Under the pieces are notes generated by a model, which was not told where the DNA came from, ran no database searches, and saw only the letters and a program-made list of their open reading frames with translations. 64,000 nucleotides of DNA from Agarivorans gilvus (GTDB taxonomy: Bacteria; Pseudomonadota; Gammaproteobacteria; Enterobacterales; Celerinatantimonadaceae), in contig NZ_CP013021.1 of assembly GCF_001420915.1 (NCBI RefSeq), positions 3,313,501 through 3,377,500 on the forward strand, in the 5' to 3' direction. This document shows, piece after piece, positions 51,990-59,899 of this stretch (the stretch's first letter is position 1; each line of letters begins with the position of its first letter). Position numbers and translations under genes: made by a program.

Positions 51990-54281
51990 TTAATGGTTGA
52001 GGTAAAAGGGGCGACCATATTTAAAGTTACCGCCTTCTAACATTCGTTCACGGGCACTGGGGTCATTACCGCCAAGGCCTTTTATTTCAAAATCTAGGCG
52101 AACGGAAGTATCAAATTCTCCCACGCGGTCGATGTTGGAGTTGTAATCAACATAGGTGCTTTGCAGGCCTCGTTGGTAGGTCAATCGAATCCCCCAGCAA
52201 CAGGCGTTATATTGCACTCCTAAATAGCTTTCTATGCTGCGGTCTAGAATCATATCGCGATAGTAGCTACCTACCGCTGAAATTGTAGGGGTGATTGGCC
52301 AAGCCACTTTACTGCCAAGCTGGTTAACGTCACCGATCATGGTTTCATCGGCGAGCGAGTAGCGATAGTTCAATTGCACTAGTTTTTCGGTTTCGGGGCG
52401 CCATTCGATGGCGGCATTGGCTTTATTGAGACGACCCTCGCGCGTATCAATTTGCAAACCGGTGTGACCATACCAATCTTCACGAATATTGGCGTCCATT
52501 TCAAAGGCTAGGGCAGAACTGGAGTTGCTAGAATAGTCACTATTCGGCACTAGAGTAGTCTCGCTTGGTTCAAAATAAATGATCTGTCCTAAGCTTAAGC
52601 GCAGTGTTTCTTGGTTATTGGCTGAAAGAAAGCGCGAATGAACCCCTAAGGTGATTTGATTGGCATCCGCTATACGGTCTAGACCACTATAGCGTTGGTC
52701 GCGAAATAGCCCGTAGTAATCTTGTTGTAGGCTAGCGGTATCATACAAACCGATATCATCTTGGTTGGTATAAGGAATGTAGAGATATTTAATCACTGGC
52801 TCTAGGGTTTGAGTGTAGTCTTCGCCAAACCAAAGGGTATCTCTATCAAAGTTAAGCCCCCCATGCAGGCTCAGCTTAGGCAAGGTGCGACTGGTCGAGG
52901 CGGCTAAGTAGCGGTAGTTAATGTCATTGCCTTGGTCTTGTCGGTAATAGGTATGCATTAAAGCGAAGTCCGCTTGAAAAAAGCCTGCTGGCACCACGTA
53001 GGGCAAACTTAGGCTGGGCTCAAGGTGTAAACGCTGTGCGGTATAGAGGCTTGGGTCACTGTGGTCAAAATTACTCAGTTCAGAGCTAAAGCCTGCTTGC
53101 AAGTTATGCCAATTGAGATCCCAATCTCCAACAAAGCTTAATTGTGGCAATAAGGTATGAGGTTGCTCAGTATTACCAAGCACCTGAAAATCTTGCACTA
53201 ATACTTGGCTATACCAATTCTTGGTGTGGTAACCAACACTACCAGTTTGAATCAGCTGGTTTTCGTTGAGTTTCCCCAGATCATCACCCAAGTCGTTAAA
53301 ATAGTTGTCATCACTAATTTTGCTGTAGTCGCTGTTGAAGCGCCAATGACGTCGATACTGGCCTTGATGTTCCCAATGTAATAAGTAACGGTCGCGGTCT
53401 AGTAAGTCGTCATTGGGCAGGTAGTCTGCGTTGATTAAACCGCTATGTTGGCCCAATAAATAGCGGAATTCATTTTGTAATTGCACGCCGCGACGAGTCA
53501 TTAGACGTGGTGTAATCGTAGCATCGAAGTTAGGCGCAATATTCCAATAATAAGGTACTGAGATATCTACACCGTTTTTGGTGGAGGTAGAAATGCTTGG
53601 AAATAAAAAGCCACTATGGCGTTGGTCCCCAATTGGGTAAGAAAAATAGGGTAAGTACAATACCGGTACATCGAACAGCCTTACGGTGGCGTTTCTGGTG
53701 GTAGCCCATTCTTGTTCGGTATCAATGTCGATTTTCTGTGCTCGAATTTCCCAACTAATATCATCGGGAGGGCAAGCGGTATAACTTGCATCCTCTAAGG
53801 AAACATTTTTTTGGTCATTGATGGTTAGGTTTTTGGCTTGGCCATGTCCCTGTTGCTCAAACAGCTGGTACTCCGCCGAATTGAGCTTCGCTTTGTTGTC
53901 TTTTAAGTTAGCGCTAAAAGTATCACTTTTAACACTGACCAAATTGTCCTGAAATTCAATTTTACCGTTAGCTTCCAGTGTTTGCGCTTGTTCGTCTAAT
54001 ACGGTGCTTTCAGCTTTTAACACACGGGCGCCTTGGGAAAATTCAACGTTGCCGTTAAAGCTGGCTCGCTCACCTTGAGTGGCCTGTACCTGGTCCGCCT
54101 TTACAACGTAAGGAGCATTAGGGTCTACGGGGCCACGGTCAATACGCTCGGGGATGTGGGCGCGACATTGAGGTATGGATAACGGTGTTTCTGCGTTAGC
54201 ACCAAGGCTGGAAAGCAACAGCGCTAATCCTAGCGATGTTTGCAGGCACCGAGTAGTTACGAACATATAAATATGCACCAT
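51990..54281 (-). CDS. lptD: LPS-assembly outer-membrane protein LptD
   Basis: 763 residues. Inserts lipopolysaccharide into the outer leaflet with LptE. Signal peptide, N-terminal OstA/LptA-like beta-jellyroll (about 55-200, with VKADQVQATQGERASFNGNV) and a large C-terminal barrel (about 210-763). Cysteines near the N-terminus (C39) and the paired CC near residue 715 fit the disulfides required for function. The start is uncertain: the ATG at 54281 has AGGGA immediately next to it, and an ATG at 54266 is an alternative. Heads the surA-to-apaH operon and is divergent from amgK. Confidence 0.95.
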   Translation of the reverse strand: MVHIYMFVTTRCLQTSLGLALLLSSLGANAETPLSIPQCRAHIPERIDRGPVDPNAPYVVKADQVQATQGERASFNGNVEFSQGARVLKAESTVLDEQAQTLEANGKIEFQDNLVSVKSDTFSANLKDNKAKLNSAEYQLFEQQGHGQAKNLTINDQKNVSLEDASYTACPPDDISWEIRAQKIDIDTEQEWATTRNATVRLFDVPVLYLPYFSYPIGDQRHSGFLFPSISTSTKNGVDISVPYYWNIAPNFDATITPRLMTRRGVQLQNEFRYLLGQHSGLINADYLPNDDLLDRDRYLLHWEHQGQYRRHWRFNSDYSKISDDNYFNDLGDDLGKLNENQLIQTGSVGYHTKNWYSQVLVQDFQVLGNTEQPHTLLPQLSFVGDWDLNWHNLQAGFSSELSNFDHSDPSLYTAQRLHLEPSLSLPYVVPAGFFQADFALMHTYYRQDQGNDINYRYLAASTSRTLPKLSLHGGLNFDRDTLWFGEDYTQTLEPVIKYLYIPYTNQDDIGLYDTASLQQDYYGLFRDQRYSGLDRIADANQITLGVHSRFLSANNQETLRLSLGQIIYFEPSETTLVPNSDYSSNSSSALAFEMDANIREDWYGHTGLQIDTREGRLNKANAAIEWRPETEKLVQLNYRYSLADETMIGDVNQLGSKVAWPITPTISAVGSYYRDMILDRSIESYLGVQYNACCWGIRLTYQRGLQSTYVDYNSNIDRVGEFDTSVRLDFEIKGLGGNDPSARERMLEGGNFKYGRPFYLNH

Positions 54282-54416
54282 TCCCTGATATAAACAAATT
54301 CTAAGCGCGCGATATCAACGTTGTGCTTAATGAATTCTGTGGTTAAAGTTAGCCGCATATAATACTGGATTTATTGGTAAGCGGCTATTTAAAGGCTGTT
54401 TTTAGTATAAGAAATT

Positions 54417-55415
54417 ATGAGTAAACTACAGCGCCAAGCCGCTTTACAGCAATGGCTGTCAAAAACCTTCAAGATTGCTTCTCCTGATTTGCAAATGGTC
54501 AGTGGTGATGCCAGCTTTCGTCGCTATTTTCGTTTTGAGCTTGCCGGGCGCTCGGCCATTGCCGTTGATGCGCCGCCAAGCACTGAAAAAAATCATCAGT
54601 TTGTCGCCTTAGCTGAGGCGCTAAGCCAGCAAGGCCTTGCTGTGCCTAGCGTTTATGCTGCTGATTTGGAAGACGGTTTTTTATGCCTTCAAGATCTCGG
54701 TTCGAGTCTGTTAGAGCAGCAATTAACCCCAAGCAATGCTAAGCAACTGTATAGACAAGCCTTACGGCTAATTGTTCAATTACAACAAACACCAGTTCAG
54801 AGTTTGCCTGAGTTAGAACGTTTTGACGCGGCGTTCATTCAACGAGAGCTGGATATTTTTGCTGATTGGTTTGTTGGTCAAGAGTTAGCCTTACCCGATA
54901 CGTGGCAACAGCAAGCCGATTGGTCAAGCTTGTGCCGTGAGTTGAGCGAGGCGATTATGCAACAGCCCTATGTGGCGATGCATCGTGATTTTCACTGCCG
55001 TAATTTAATGCTCGAGCAGCAGCGCCTGGTTATGATCGACTTTCAAGATATGGTTGAGGGGCCGATCTGCTACGACCTAGTGTCTTTGCTGCGAGATTGT
55101 TATGTGGGCTGGCCTGAGAGTTTGGTTCAGGACTTAAGTTTGGAGTATTTTCAACACTTGCCAGCTCCGTTGGCTCAATCTGTCAGTGAAGAGCAATGGC
55201 AACGTTGGTTTGATTTAACCGGCTTACAGCGCCACCTCAAGGCGATTGGAATTTTTTGTCGTTTGGATCATCGAGATGGTAAAGCGGCTTATCGGGCAGC
55301 TATTCCCCAAACTCTCAGTTATGCCTTGAAAGTGAGCGCTGCCTATCCAGAACTACAGACATTTCATCAGTGGTTGGCTAGCGTGACAAAGGGGCTTAGC
55401 GATGAGCTGCATTAA
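54417..55415 (+). CDS. amgK: N-acetylmuramate/N-acetylglucosamine kinase AmgK
   Basis: A 332-residue aminoglycoside-phosphotransferase-fold kinase. SGDASFRRYFRF and AVDAPPS at the N-terminus, the catalytic HRDFHCRNLML (Brenner-type HxDxxxxN) and IDFQDMVEGPICYDLVSLL. It phosphorylates recycled MurNAc at C1. Its stop overlaps murU by 14 bp. The pair provides a peptidoglycan recycling route known from Pseudomonas that bypasses de novo UDP-MurNAc synthesis; E. coli lacks it. Confidence 0.92.
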   Translation: MSKLQRQAALQQWLSKTFKIASPDLQMVSGDASFRRYFRFELAGRSAIAVDAPPSTEKNHQFVALAEALSQQGLAVPSVYAADLEDGFLCLQDLGSSLLEQQLTPSNAKQLYRQALRLIVQLQQTPVQSLPELERFDAAFIQRELDIFADWFVGQELALPDTWQQQADWSSLCRELSEAIMQQPYVAMHRDFHCRNLMLEQQRLVMIDFQDMVEGPICYDLVSLLRDCYVGWPESLVQDLSLEYFQHLPAPLAQSVSEEQWQRWFDLTGLQRHLKAIGIFCRLDHRDGKAAYRAAIPQTLSYALKVSAAYPELQTFHQWLASVTKGLSDELH

Positions 55416-56076
55416 TACCGCGATGATTTTGGCGGCTGGGCGTGGTGAGCGGATGCGCCCGCTCACCGACCATTGCCCTAAACCTTTATTAGAACTTGCT
55501 GGTAAGCCATTAATTGAATGGCATATTGATAAACTTCAGGCTGCCGGTATTCGGCGCATTGTGGTGAATACCGCTTATTTAGGCGAGCAGATTGAAGCTC
55601 GTTTGGGAAATGGGCGGCGTTGGGGGCTAGATATTTTATACAGCCGAGAAGTTGAGGCTTTAGAAACCGCTGGCGGGATCGTTCAGGCCTTAGACTTATT
55701 AGATGCTGAACAATTTTTAGTGGTTAATGGCGATGTGTGGACCGATTGGGATTATCGCCCGCTATGCCAGCCAAGTCTTGAGCAGCGTTTGGCGCATCTA
55801 TATTTAGTGAGTAATCCCAGTCACCACCCGAAGGGCGATTTTGCTTTGCAAGGCCAACTAGTGGTGGATAAACCAGCCTTTACCTTCAGCGGTATCGCAC
55901 AGTACCACCAGTCATTTTTTGCCGGTTTAGCACCAGGCCGACGCGCCCTTGCCCCTTTGTTAAGAGCGGCGATGCAACAGCAGCAGGTTAGTGGGCAGCT
56001 GCATCAGGGCTTATGGGTCGATGTTGGCACGCCGCAACGACTGCAACAGTTAAATCAGAAATTAGTTAAAGATTGA
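55402..56076 (+). CDS. murU: N-acetylmuramate-1-phosphate uridylyltransferase MurU
   Basis: A 224-residue nucleotidyltransferase. AMILAAGRGERMRPLTDHCP and KPLLELAGKPLIEWHI form the nucleotide-binding signature, and VVNGDVWTDWD holds the metal aspartate. It makes UDP-MurNAc from the AmgK product. It overlaps amgK upstream and ends 8 bp before the djlA ATG. Confidence 0.93.
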   Translation: MSCINTAMILAAGRGERMRPLTDHCPKPLLELAGKPLIEWHIDKLQAAGIRRIVVNTAYLGEQIEARLGNGRRWGLDILYSREVEALETAGGIVQALDLLDAEQFLVVNGDVWTDWDYRPLCQPSLEQRLAHLYLVSNPSHHPKGDFALQGQLVVDKPAFTFSGIAQYHQSFFAGLAPGRRALAPLLRAAMQQQQVSGQLHQGLWVDVGTPQRLQQLNQKLVKD

Positions 56077-56084
56077 GACGAATT

Positions 56085-56897
56085 ATGCGTATTTGGGGAA
56101 AACTTCTAGGAGTATTTTTTGGGCTGATGTTTGGTGGCGTATTTGGGGCGCTGCTCGGTTTGTGGCTAGGTCACCGTTTCGATAAAGCAGTAGGGGGGAG
56201 TTTTGGCTTCTCTTATGGTAATGGTAAGTTGGTGCAGCAAGAGTTTTTATTCTCTACCTTTGCGGTACTTGGCCATATTGCTAAGTCGAAGGGCGTAGTC
56301 ACTCAGCATGAAATTCAGGTCGCCTCGTTGTTAATGGATAAGATGGGCTTGCAAGGCGAAGTGCGTCGTCAGGCTCAAGACGCTTTTCGCCAAGGTAAAG
56401 ATCCCGATTTTCCTCTTGATGAACAAGTTGCCCGTTTCGTTAAGTCCGCTGGTGGACGTTGGGACTTGTCGCAGATGTTTATGGAGATCCAGCTGCAAGG
56501 CGTGTTTGCCGATGGAGTGGTTGATGCCAGTGAACGAGCCTTATTGCAGCGAGTGGCAAAAGGTTTAGGTTTTTCAGAGCGCCAGTTAGAGTCGATGATT
56601 TCTCGCTGGGAAGCGGAACTGAAGTTTCGCCAACATTATAATCAAAATTACACTCATCAACAGCGGGCACAAGCGAGTACTCAGCAGTTACAAGAAGCCT
56701 ATCAAATACTGGGTGTTGACTCGCAAGATAGCGATCAACAGGTGAAACGAGCCTATCGAAAACTGATGAGCCAACATCATCCAGATAAATTGGTGGCTAA
56801 GGGCCTACCGCCAGAAATGATGGAGTTGGCGAAACAGCGCACTCAAGACATTCAACAAGCTTACGAGTGCATAAAGCAGCACCGTAAAAACCTTTAA
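56085..56897 (+). CDS. djlA: Co-chaperone DjlA
   Basis: 270 residues from the ATG at 56085; family members begin M-x-x-WGK (here MRIWGKLLGV). A membrane-anchored DnaJ-like protein: glycine-rich transmembrane segment (about 8-30, with GALLGLWLGHRFDKA), central TerB-like domain (about 50-190) and a C-terminal J domain (about 205-268) with the essential HPD motif in SQHHPDKLVAKGLP. Stimulates DnaK at the membrane. Next to the lptD locus, as in E. coli. Its last ~55 bp are repeated twice downstream. Confidence 0.95.
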   Translation: MRIWGKLLGVFFGLMFGGVFGALLGLWLGHRFDKAVGGSFGFSYGNGKLVQQEFLFSTFAVLGHIAKSKGVVTQHEIQVASLLMDKMGLQGEVRRQAQDAFRQGKDPDFPLDEQVARFVKSAGGRWDLSQMFMEIQLQGVFADGVVDASERALLQRVAKGLGFSERQLESMISRWEAELKFRQHYNQNYTHQQRAQASTQQLQEAYQILGVDSQDSDQQVKRAYRKLMSQHHPDKLVAKGLPPEMMELAKQRTQDIQQAYECIKQHRKNL

Positions 56898-57040
56898 TTG
56901 GCGAACACTTGGTTGCGAGGAGCACCCGCTATAAAGGCTTCGATATTGTCGGTCAGTTGATCGGCCAGCTGCTGCATGTTTTGGGTGCTTGCTCATGCCA
57001 CATGGCGGGGAATAACTTGTCTCACCTAAGCGCTTCCATT
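56898..57040 (-). pseudogene. Decayed dehydrogenase 3' fragment, copy 1
   Basis: Read on the minus strand, it matches the last ~48 codons of the dehydrogenase at 57299, with substitutions. It is missing bases corresponding to the GAGTGAGAATAAAATTAT stretch. Its frame is broken and no start is present. It lies right after the djlA stop, where the original convergent gene end must have been. Confidence 0.85.
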
Positions 57041-57246
57041 CTCAAGACATTCAACAGCCTTACTAGAGCATAAAGCAGCACCGTAAAAACCTTTGATTGG
57101 CGAACTTTTGGCTGCGAGGGGCTCCCGCTATAAAGGCTTCGATATTGTCGGTCGGTCGATTGATTGGCTAGCTGCTGCATACTTTGGGTGCTTGCCCACG
57201 CCACATGGGAGTGAGAATAAAATTATTTAGCCTAAGCGCTTCCATT
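57041..57246. pseudogene. Decayed djlA-end plus dehydrogenase-end fragment, copy 2
   Basis: The first ~53 bp match the end of djlA (plus strand); the remainder matches the dehydrogenase end (minus strand), with a short duplication around GGTCGGTCGATTGATTGG. Neither fragment has a start, so both are non-coding remnants. Confidence 0.85.
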
Positions 57247-57298
57247 CTCAAGACATTCAACAGCCTTACTAGAGCATAAAGCAACACCCTAAAAACCT

Positions 57299-58255
57299 TT
57301 AATTGGCGAACACTTGATTGCGAGGGTCGCCAGCCACAAAAGCTTCGATATTATCGATCAGTTGGTCGGCTAACTGCTGCATATTCTGGGTGCTTGCCCA
57401 TGCCACATGGGGAGTGAGAATAAAATTATCTAGCTTAAGCGCTTCCTTCAAGGGGCTATTGTCAGCGGGCGGCTCTAGCACCGACACATCACTGGCTGCG
57501 CCGGCAATTTGCTTGCTTTGTAGGGCATTTAACAGTGCTTGTTCATCAACAATGCCGCCACGAGCAGTATTGATGACAAGGGCATTGGGTTTCATTACAG
57601 CAAACTCTGGCTGCTTAATTAAGCCTTCGGTTTCGGAGTTTAGTGGGCAGTGTATGCTGAGCACATCGGCCATGGCTAAGGCTTCCTCAAAGGCGACTTT
57701 CCCTGGGCGAGGGGAGCGTAGCTTGCGCTCGGCAAATACTACTTGCATGCCGAGTTGTTGCGCTAATTTAGCGGTGGCTTGACCCAGGTTGCCGCCGCCG
57801 ATTAGCGTTAAGGTTTGCCCCGCTAAGTTGTCGATGGCAAAGTCGAAGAAGCAAAATTGTTGGGCTTGTTGCCAGCGGCCTCGTTGGATGGCGTGGTGGT
57901 ACGCCATAATATTACGGCGCAGATTAAACATCAGCGCGATGCTATGTTCAGCGACACTTTGCGCGGCGTAATCGCGAATATTAGAGACCACGATGCCTTT
58001 TTGCTGAGCATAGTTTAGGTCGACGTTATTGGTGCCGGTGGCCGCGACCGCAATCATCTTTAGCTTTGGAAGTTGGGCTAAGCTGGCTGCTTGCAGCGGT
58101 ACTTTATTGACTACGATGATATCTGCATCTTGAGCGCGCGCTACTACTTGTTGCTCTAGGCTAGTCTCAAAATTGAGCCATTGATGGGGGAAGTTTGCGG
58201 TTCTTAAATTAATTTGTTCGGCGAGGGTGGCGCGGTCTAAAAAAACAATTTTCAT
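57299..58255 (-). CDS. D-isomer-specific 2-hydroxyacid dehydrogenase
   Basis: A 318-residue NAD-dependent dehydrogenase of the glycerate/hydroxypyruvate reductase type. NAD-binding GGGNLGQATAKLAQQLG (near 153-170), catalytic arginine in NTARGGIVDE, acid/base glutamate in DVSVLEPP and histidine in TPHVAWAS. The substrate cannot be fixed from sequence; glycerate, hydroxypyruvate or D-lactate are candidates. Its stop lies at the right end of the triplicated junction, so its 3' end probably once overlapped the djlA stop. Confidence 0.92.
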   Translation of the reverse strand: MKIVFLDRATLAEQINLRTANFPHQWLNFETSLEQQVVARAQDADIIVVNKVPLQAASLAQLPKLKMIAVAATGTNNVDLNYAQQKGIVVSNIRDYAAQSVAEHSIALMFNLRRNIMAYHHAIQRGRWQQAQQFCFFDFAIDNLAGQTLTLIGGGNLGQATAKLAQQLGMQVVFAERKLRSPRPGKVAFEEALAMADVLSIHCPLNSETEGLIKQPEFAVMKPNALVINTARGGIVDEQALLNALQSKQIAGAASDVSVLEPPADNSPLKEALKLDNFILTPHVAWASTQNMQQLADQLIDNIEAFVAGDPRNQVFAN

Positions 58256-58335
58256 CGTAAGCTTGAGCTAGTTGGGGTGTTTTTAGCATAACAAGATTCG
58301 TTCAAACCGCCTACCGCCATTGGAAAGCGTTTAAT

Positions 58336-59115
58336 TTAATACCAACCTAAAGCATTAAACCAACCGTAAACGGCTTTATTGAGTTTAGCGCTGTTGGGCT
58401 GAGTTTGAGCCGTAGCCGGCAGCTCGGTTTGTCGATAATTGAGCTTTTGACTTTTAGTGCTGGCGATTAGCCGTTGCTGCCGAGCAGTTTGCTGCCAATG
58501 GTTGTAGTCGTCAGCGTAAATATCGAGTATTGGCAGCGACAGTTGCGCAGCTTGTTCTGCCAGTTGTTGATTAAGTTGCTGGTCGGGATAGTAGGCACTG
58601 ACTAAGACTAAGCCATCGGGAGCTGGCAACTGCTGCTCTGCCAATAGCTCTACCAGCCAAGCTCCCATTACGCCTTGAGCCACGATAACCTGAAAACCAA
58701 ATTGTTCTTGCTGAGCTTGCTTGGCTGCTTCCAATAGCGTTTGTAAATCTTGTTTATATTGTTGGCGGGCTTCTTCTTGCTGAGTAATGGCGCTGCTTTG
58801 CATTAAACCGGCCATGGGAGAAGGGGGAAGAATGGCGCCGGTTTCCCAACCCCATTGTGGTAAGGCCTGGCGAAGCGAATCGATGCTATTGGCCGCGCTG
58901 GGGCTCTCTCCCCAATCAGGTAGTAATAGTATCGAGCCACGCTTTTGAGGGGTTTGTTCTTCTAACCAGAGGCTTACATATTGTTGCTCGGCCACTTGCA
59001 GTGGTTTTAGTTCTCCTTGCACTTGCCAATGGGAAAAATCACTCGCCTGCCACTGTGCCCAAACGGCGGAGCTAGAGATTGAATAAGCAAGTAAGCAGGC
59101 TAGAAGTTTTCGCAA
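58336..59115 (-). CDS. DUF3530 family exported protein
   Basis: 259 residues. A signal peptide (MRKLLACLLAYSISSSAVWA) is followed by an alpha/beta-hydrolase-like protein with GSILLLPDWGESPSAAN and VIVAQGVMGAWLVELL. The nucleophile position of the fold (G-x-G/S-x-G) reads AQGVMGAW without a serine, so it may not be a hydrolase. Function unknown; DUF3530 proteins are widespread in marine gammaproteobacteria. Lies between the dehydrogenase and rluA, same strand. Confidence 0.85.
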   Translation of the reverse strand: MRKLLACLLAYSISSSAVWAQWQASDFSHWQVQGELKPLQVAEQQYVSLWLEEQTPQKRGSILLLPDWGESPSAANSIDSLRQALPQWGWETGAILPPSPMAGLMQSSAITQQEEARQQYKQDLQTLLEAAKQAQQEQFGFQVIVAQGVMGAWLVELLAEQQLPAPDGLVLVSAYYPDQQLNQQLAEQAAQLSLPILDIYADDYNHWQQTARQQRLIASTKSQKLNYRQTELPATAQTQPNSAKLNKAVYGWFNALGWY

Positions 59116-59176
59116 AATAAGCAGTTCCTTTAGTGAGCACTTCTATTATATCGGGTCAACACCGCTCTAGCTTTAG

Positions 59177-59827
59177 TTAAAAAGGAGGCGGGCAGTTAAA
59201 CTCCATCCATTGCTCGGTTTGCGGGTGATAAAAGCCCAGTTTAGCGGCGTGTAAGTGCAGCCGCTCACTGAGTGCTTTGGCTGCAGTTGTCGCGTAAAAA
59301 CCATCACCAACAATTGGGCAGCCAATTTGTTGCATGTGCACCCGTAATTGATGAGTACGACCGGTTATGGGTTGTAGCTCCACCAAGCTGCTATGTGGGC
59401 GAGTTTCTAGCACTTTCCATTTGGTTAAGGCGTGTTTGCCCAGCTCAAAGTCAACTATTTGCTTGGGGCGGTTAGGCCAATCACAGCGTAGTGGTAGTTC
59501 CACTTCTCCCTGTTGTTGCTGGGGGTGGCCATAAATTTCTGCGTAATAGGTTTTGGCAGTTCTACGCTGTTGAAATTGACGGCTGAGGTGGCTTTGGGCC
59601 GGTTTACCTAAAGCCATCACGATTAAACCCGAGGTGGCCATATCGAGACGGTGAACCACTTTAAGTTCTGGCCAAACCCGCTGGGCACGCTGCCATAAGC
59701 TGTCTTTTTCTATCCTACCGGGCACCGATAACAAACCACTGGCCTTGTTAAACACAATCACCGCATCGTCTTTATATACGATGCTGAAGTAGGGGGACGT
59801 GGGCGGGCGATATACAAAATCTGGCAT
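59177..59827 (-). CDS. rluA: Pseudouridine synthase RluA
   Basis: A 216-residue RluA-type enzyme that modifies U746 of 23S rRNA and U32 of several tRNAs. The catalytic aspartate is in VHRLDMATSGLIVMA (near residue 60), and the GRTHQLRVHMQQIGCPIVGD motif lies near 150. It has no S4 domain, as is usual for RluA rather than RluC/D. It follows rapA on the same strand after a terminator, the same rapA-rluA order as E. coli. Confidence 0.96.
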   Translation of the reverse strand: MPDFVYRPPTSPYFSIVYKDDAVIVFNKASGLLSVPGRIEKDSLWQRAQRVWPELKVVHRLDMATSGLIVMALGKPAQSHLSRQFQQRRTAKTYYAEIYGHPQQQQGEVELPLRCDWPNRPKQIVDFELGKHALTKWKVLETRPHSSLVELQPITGRTHQLRVHMQQIGCPIVGDGFYATTAAKALSERLHLHAAKLGFYHPQTEQWMEFNCPPPF

Positions 59828-59840
59828 GACAAGCGCTCTA

Positions 59841-59871
59841 AAAATTAAGGCCTTAGTGTAAGCTAAGGCCT
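59841..59871 (-). terminator. Terminator after rapA (minus strand)
   Basis: GGCCTTAG / CTAAGGCC with a 6-base loop, followed on the minus strand by a T-rich run. Lies between rapA and rluA. Confidence 0.8.
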
Positions 59872-59899
59872 CAAGGTAAATAAACCGAAATCAAGCTAT

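Larger units (their letters stand above)
56842..57446. repeat. Three diverged tandem copies (~200 bp) of the djlA / dehydrogenase gene-end junction
   Basis: The motif CTCAAGACATTCAACA recurs at 56842, 57041 and 57247. Each copy runs through a djlA-end sequence (GCATAAAGCA..CC.TAAAAACCTTT), a dehydrogenase-end sequence (TTGGCGAAC..) and up to CTAAGCGCTTCC. Spacings are 199 and 206 bp. The left copy contains the true djlA stop and the right copy the true dehydrogenase 3' end. The middle is mosaic, with scattered substitutions and indels. Confidence 0.92.

Noticed and set aside
56805..57204. Short minus-strand frames at the djlA 3' end as small genes
   Set aside because: They are frameshifted remnants of the dehydrogenase C-terminus created by the junction triplication.
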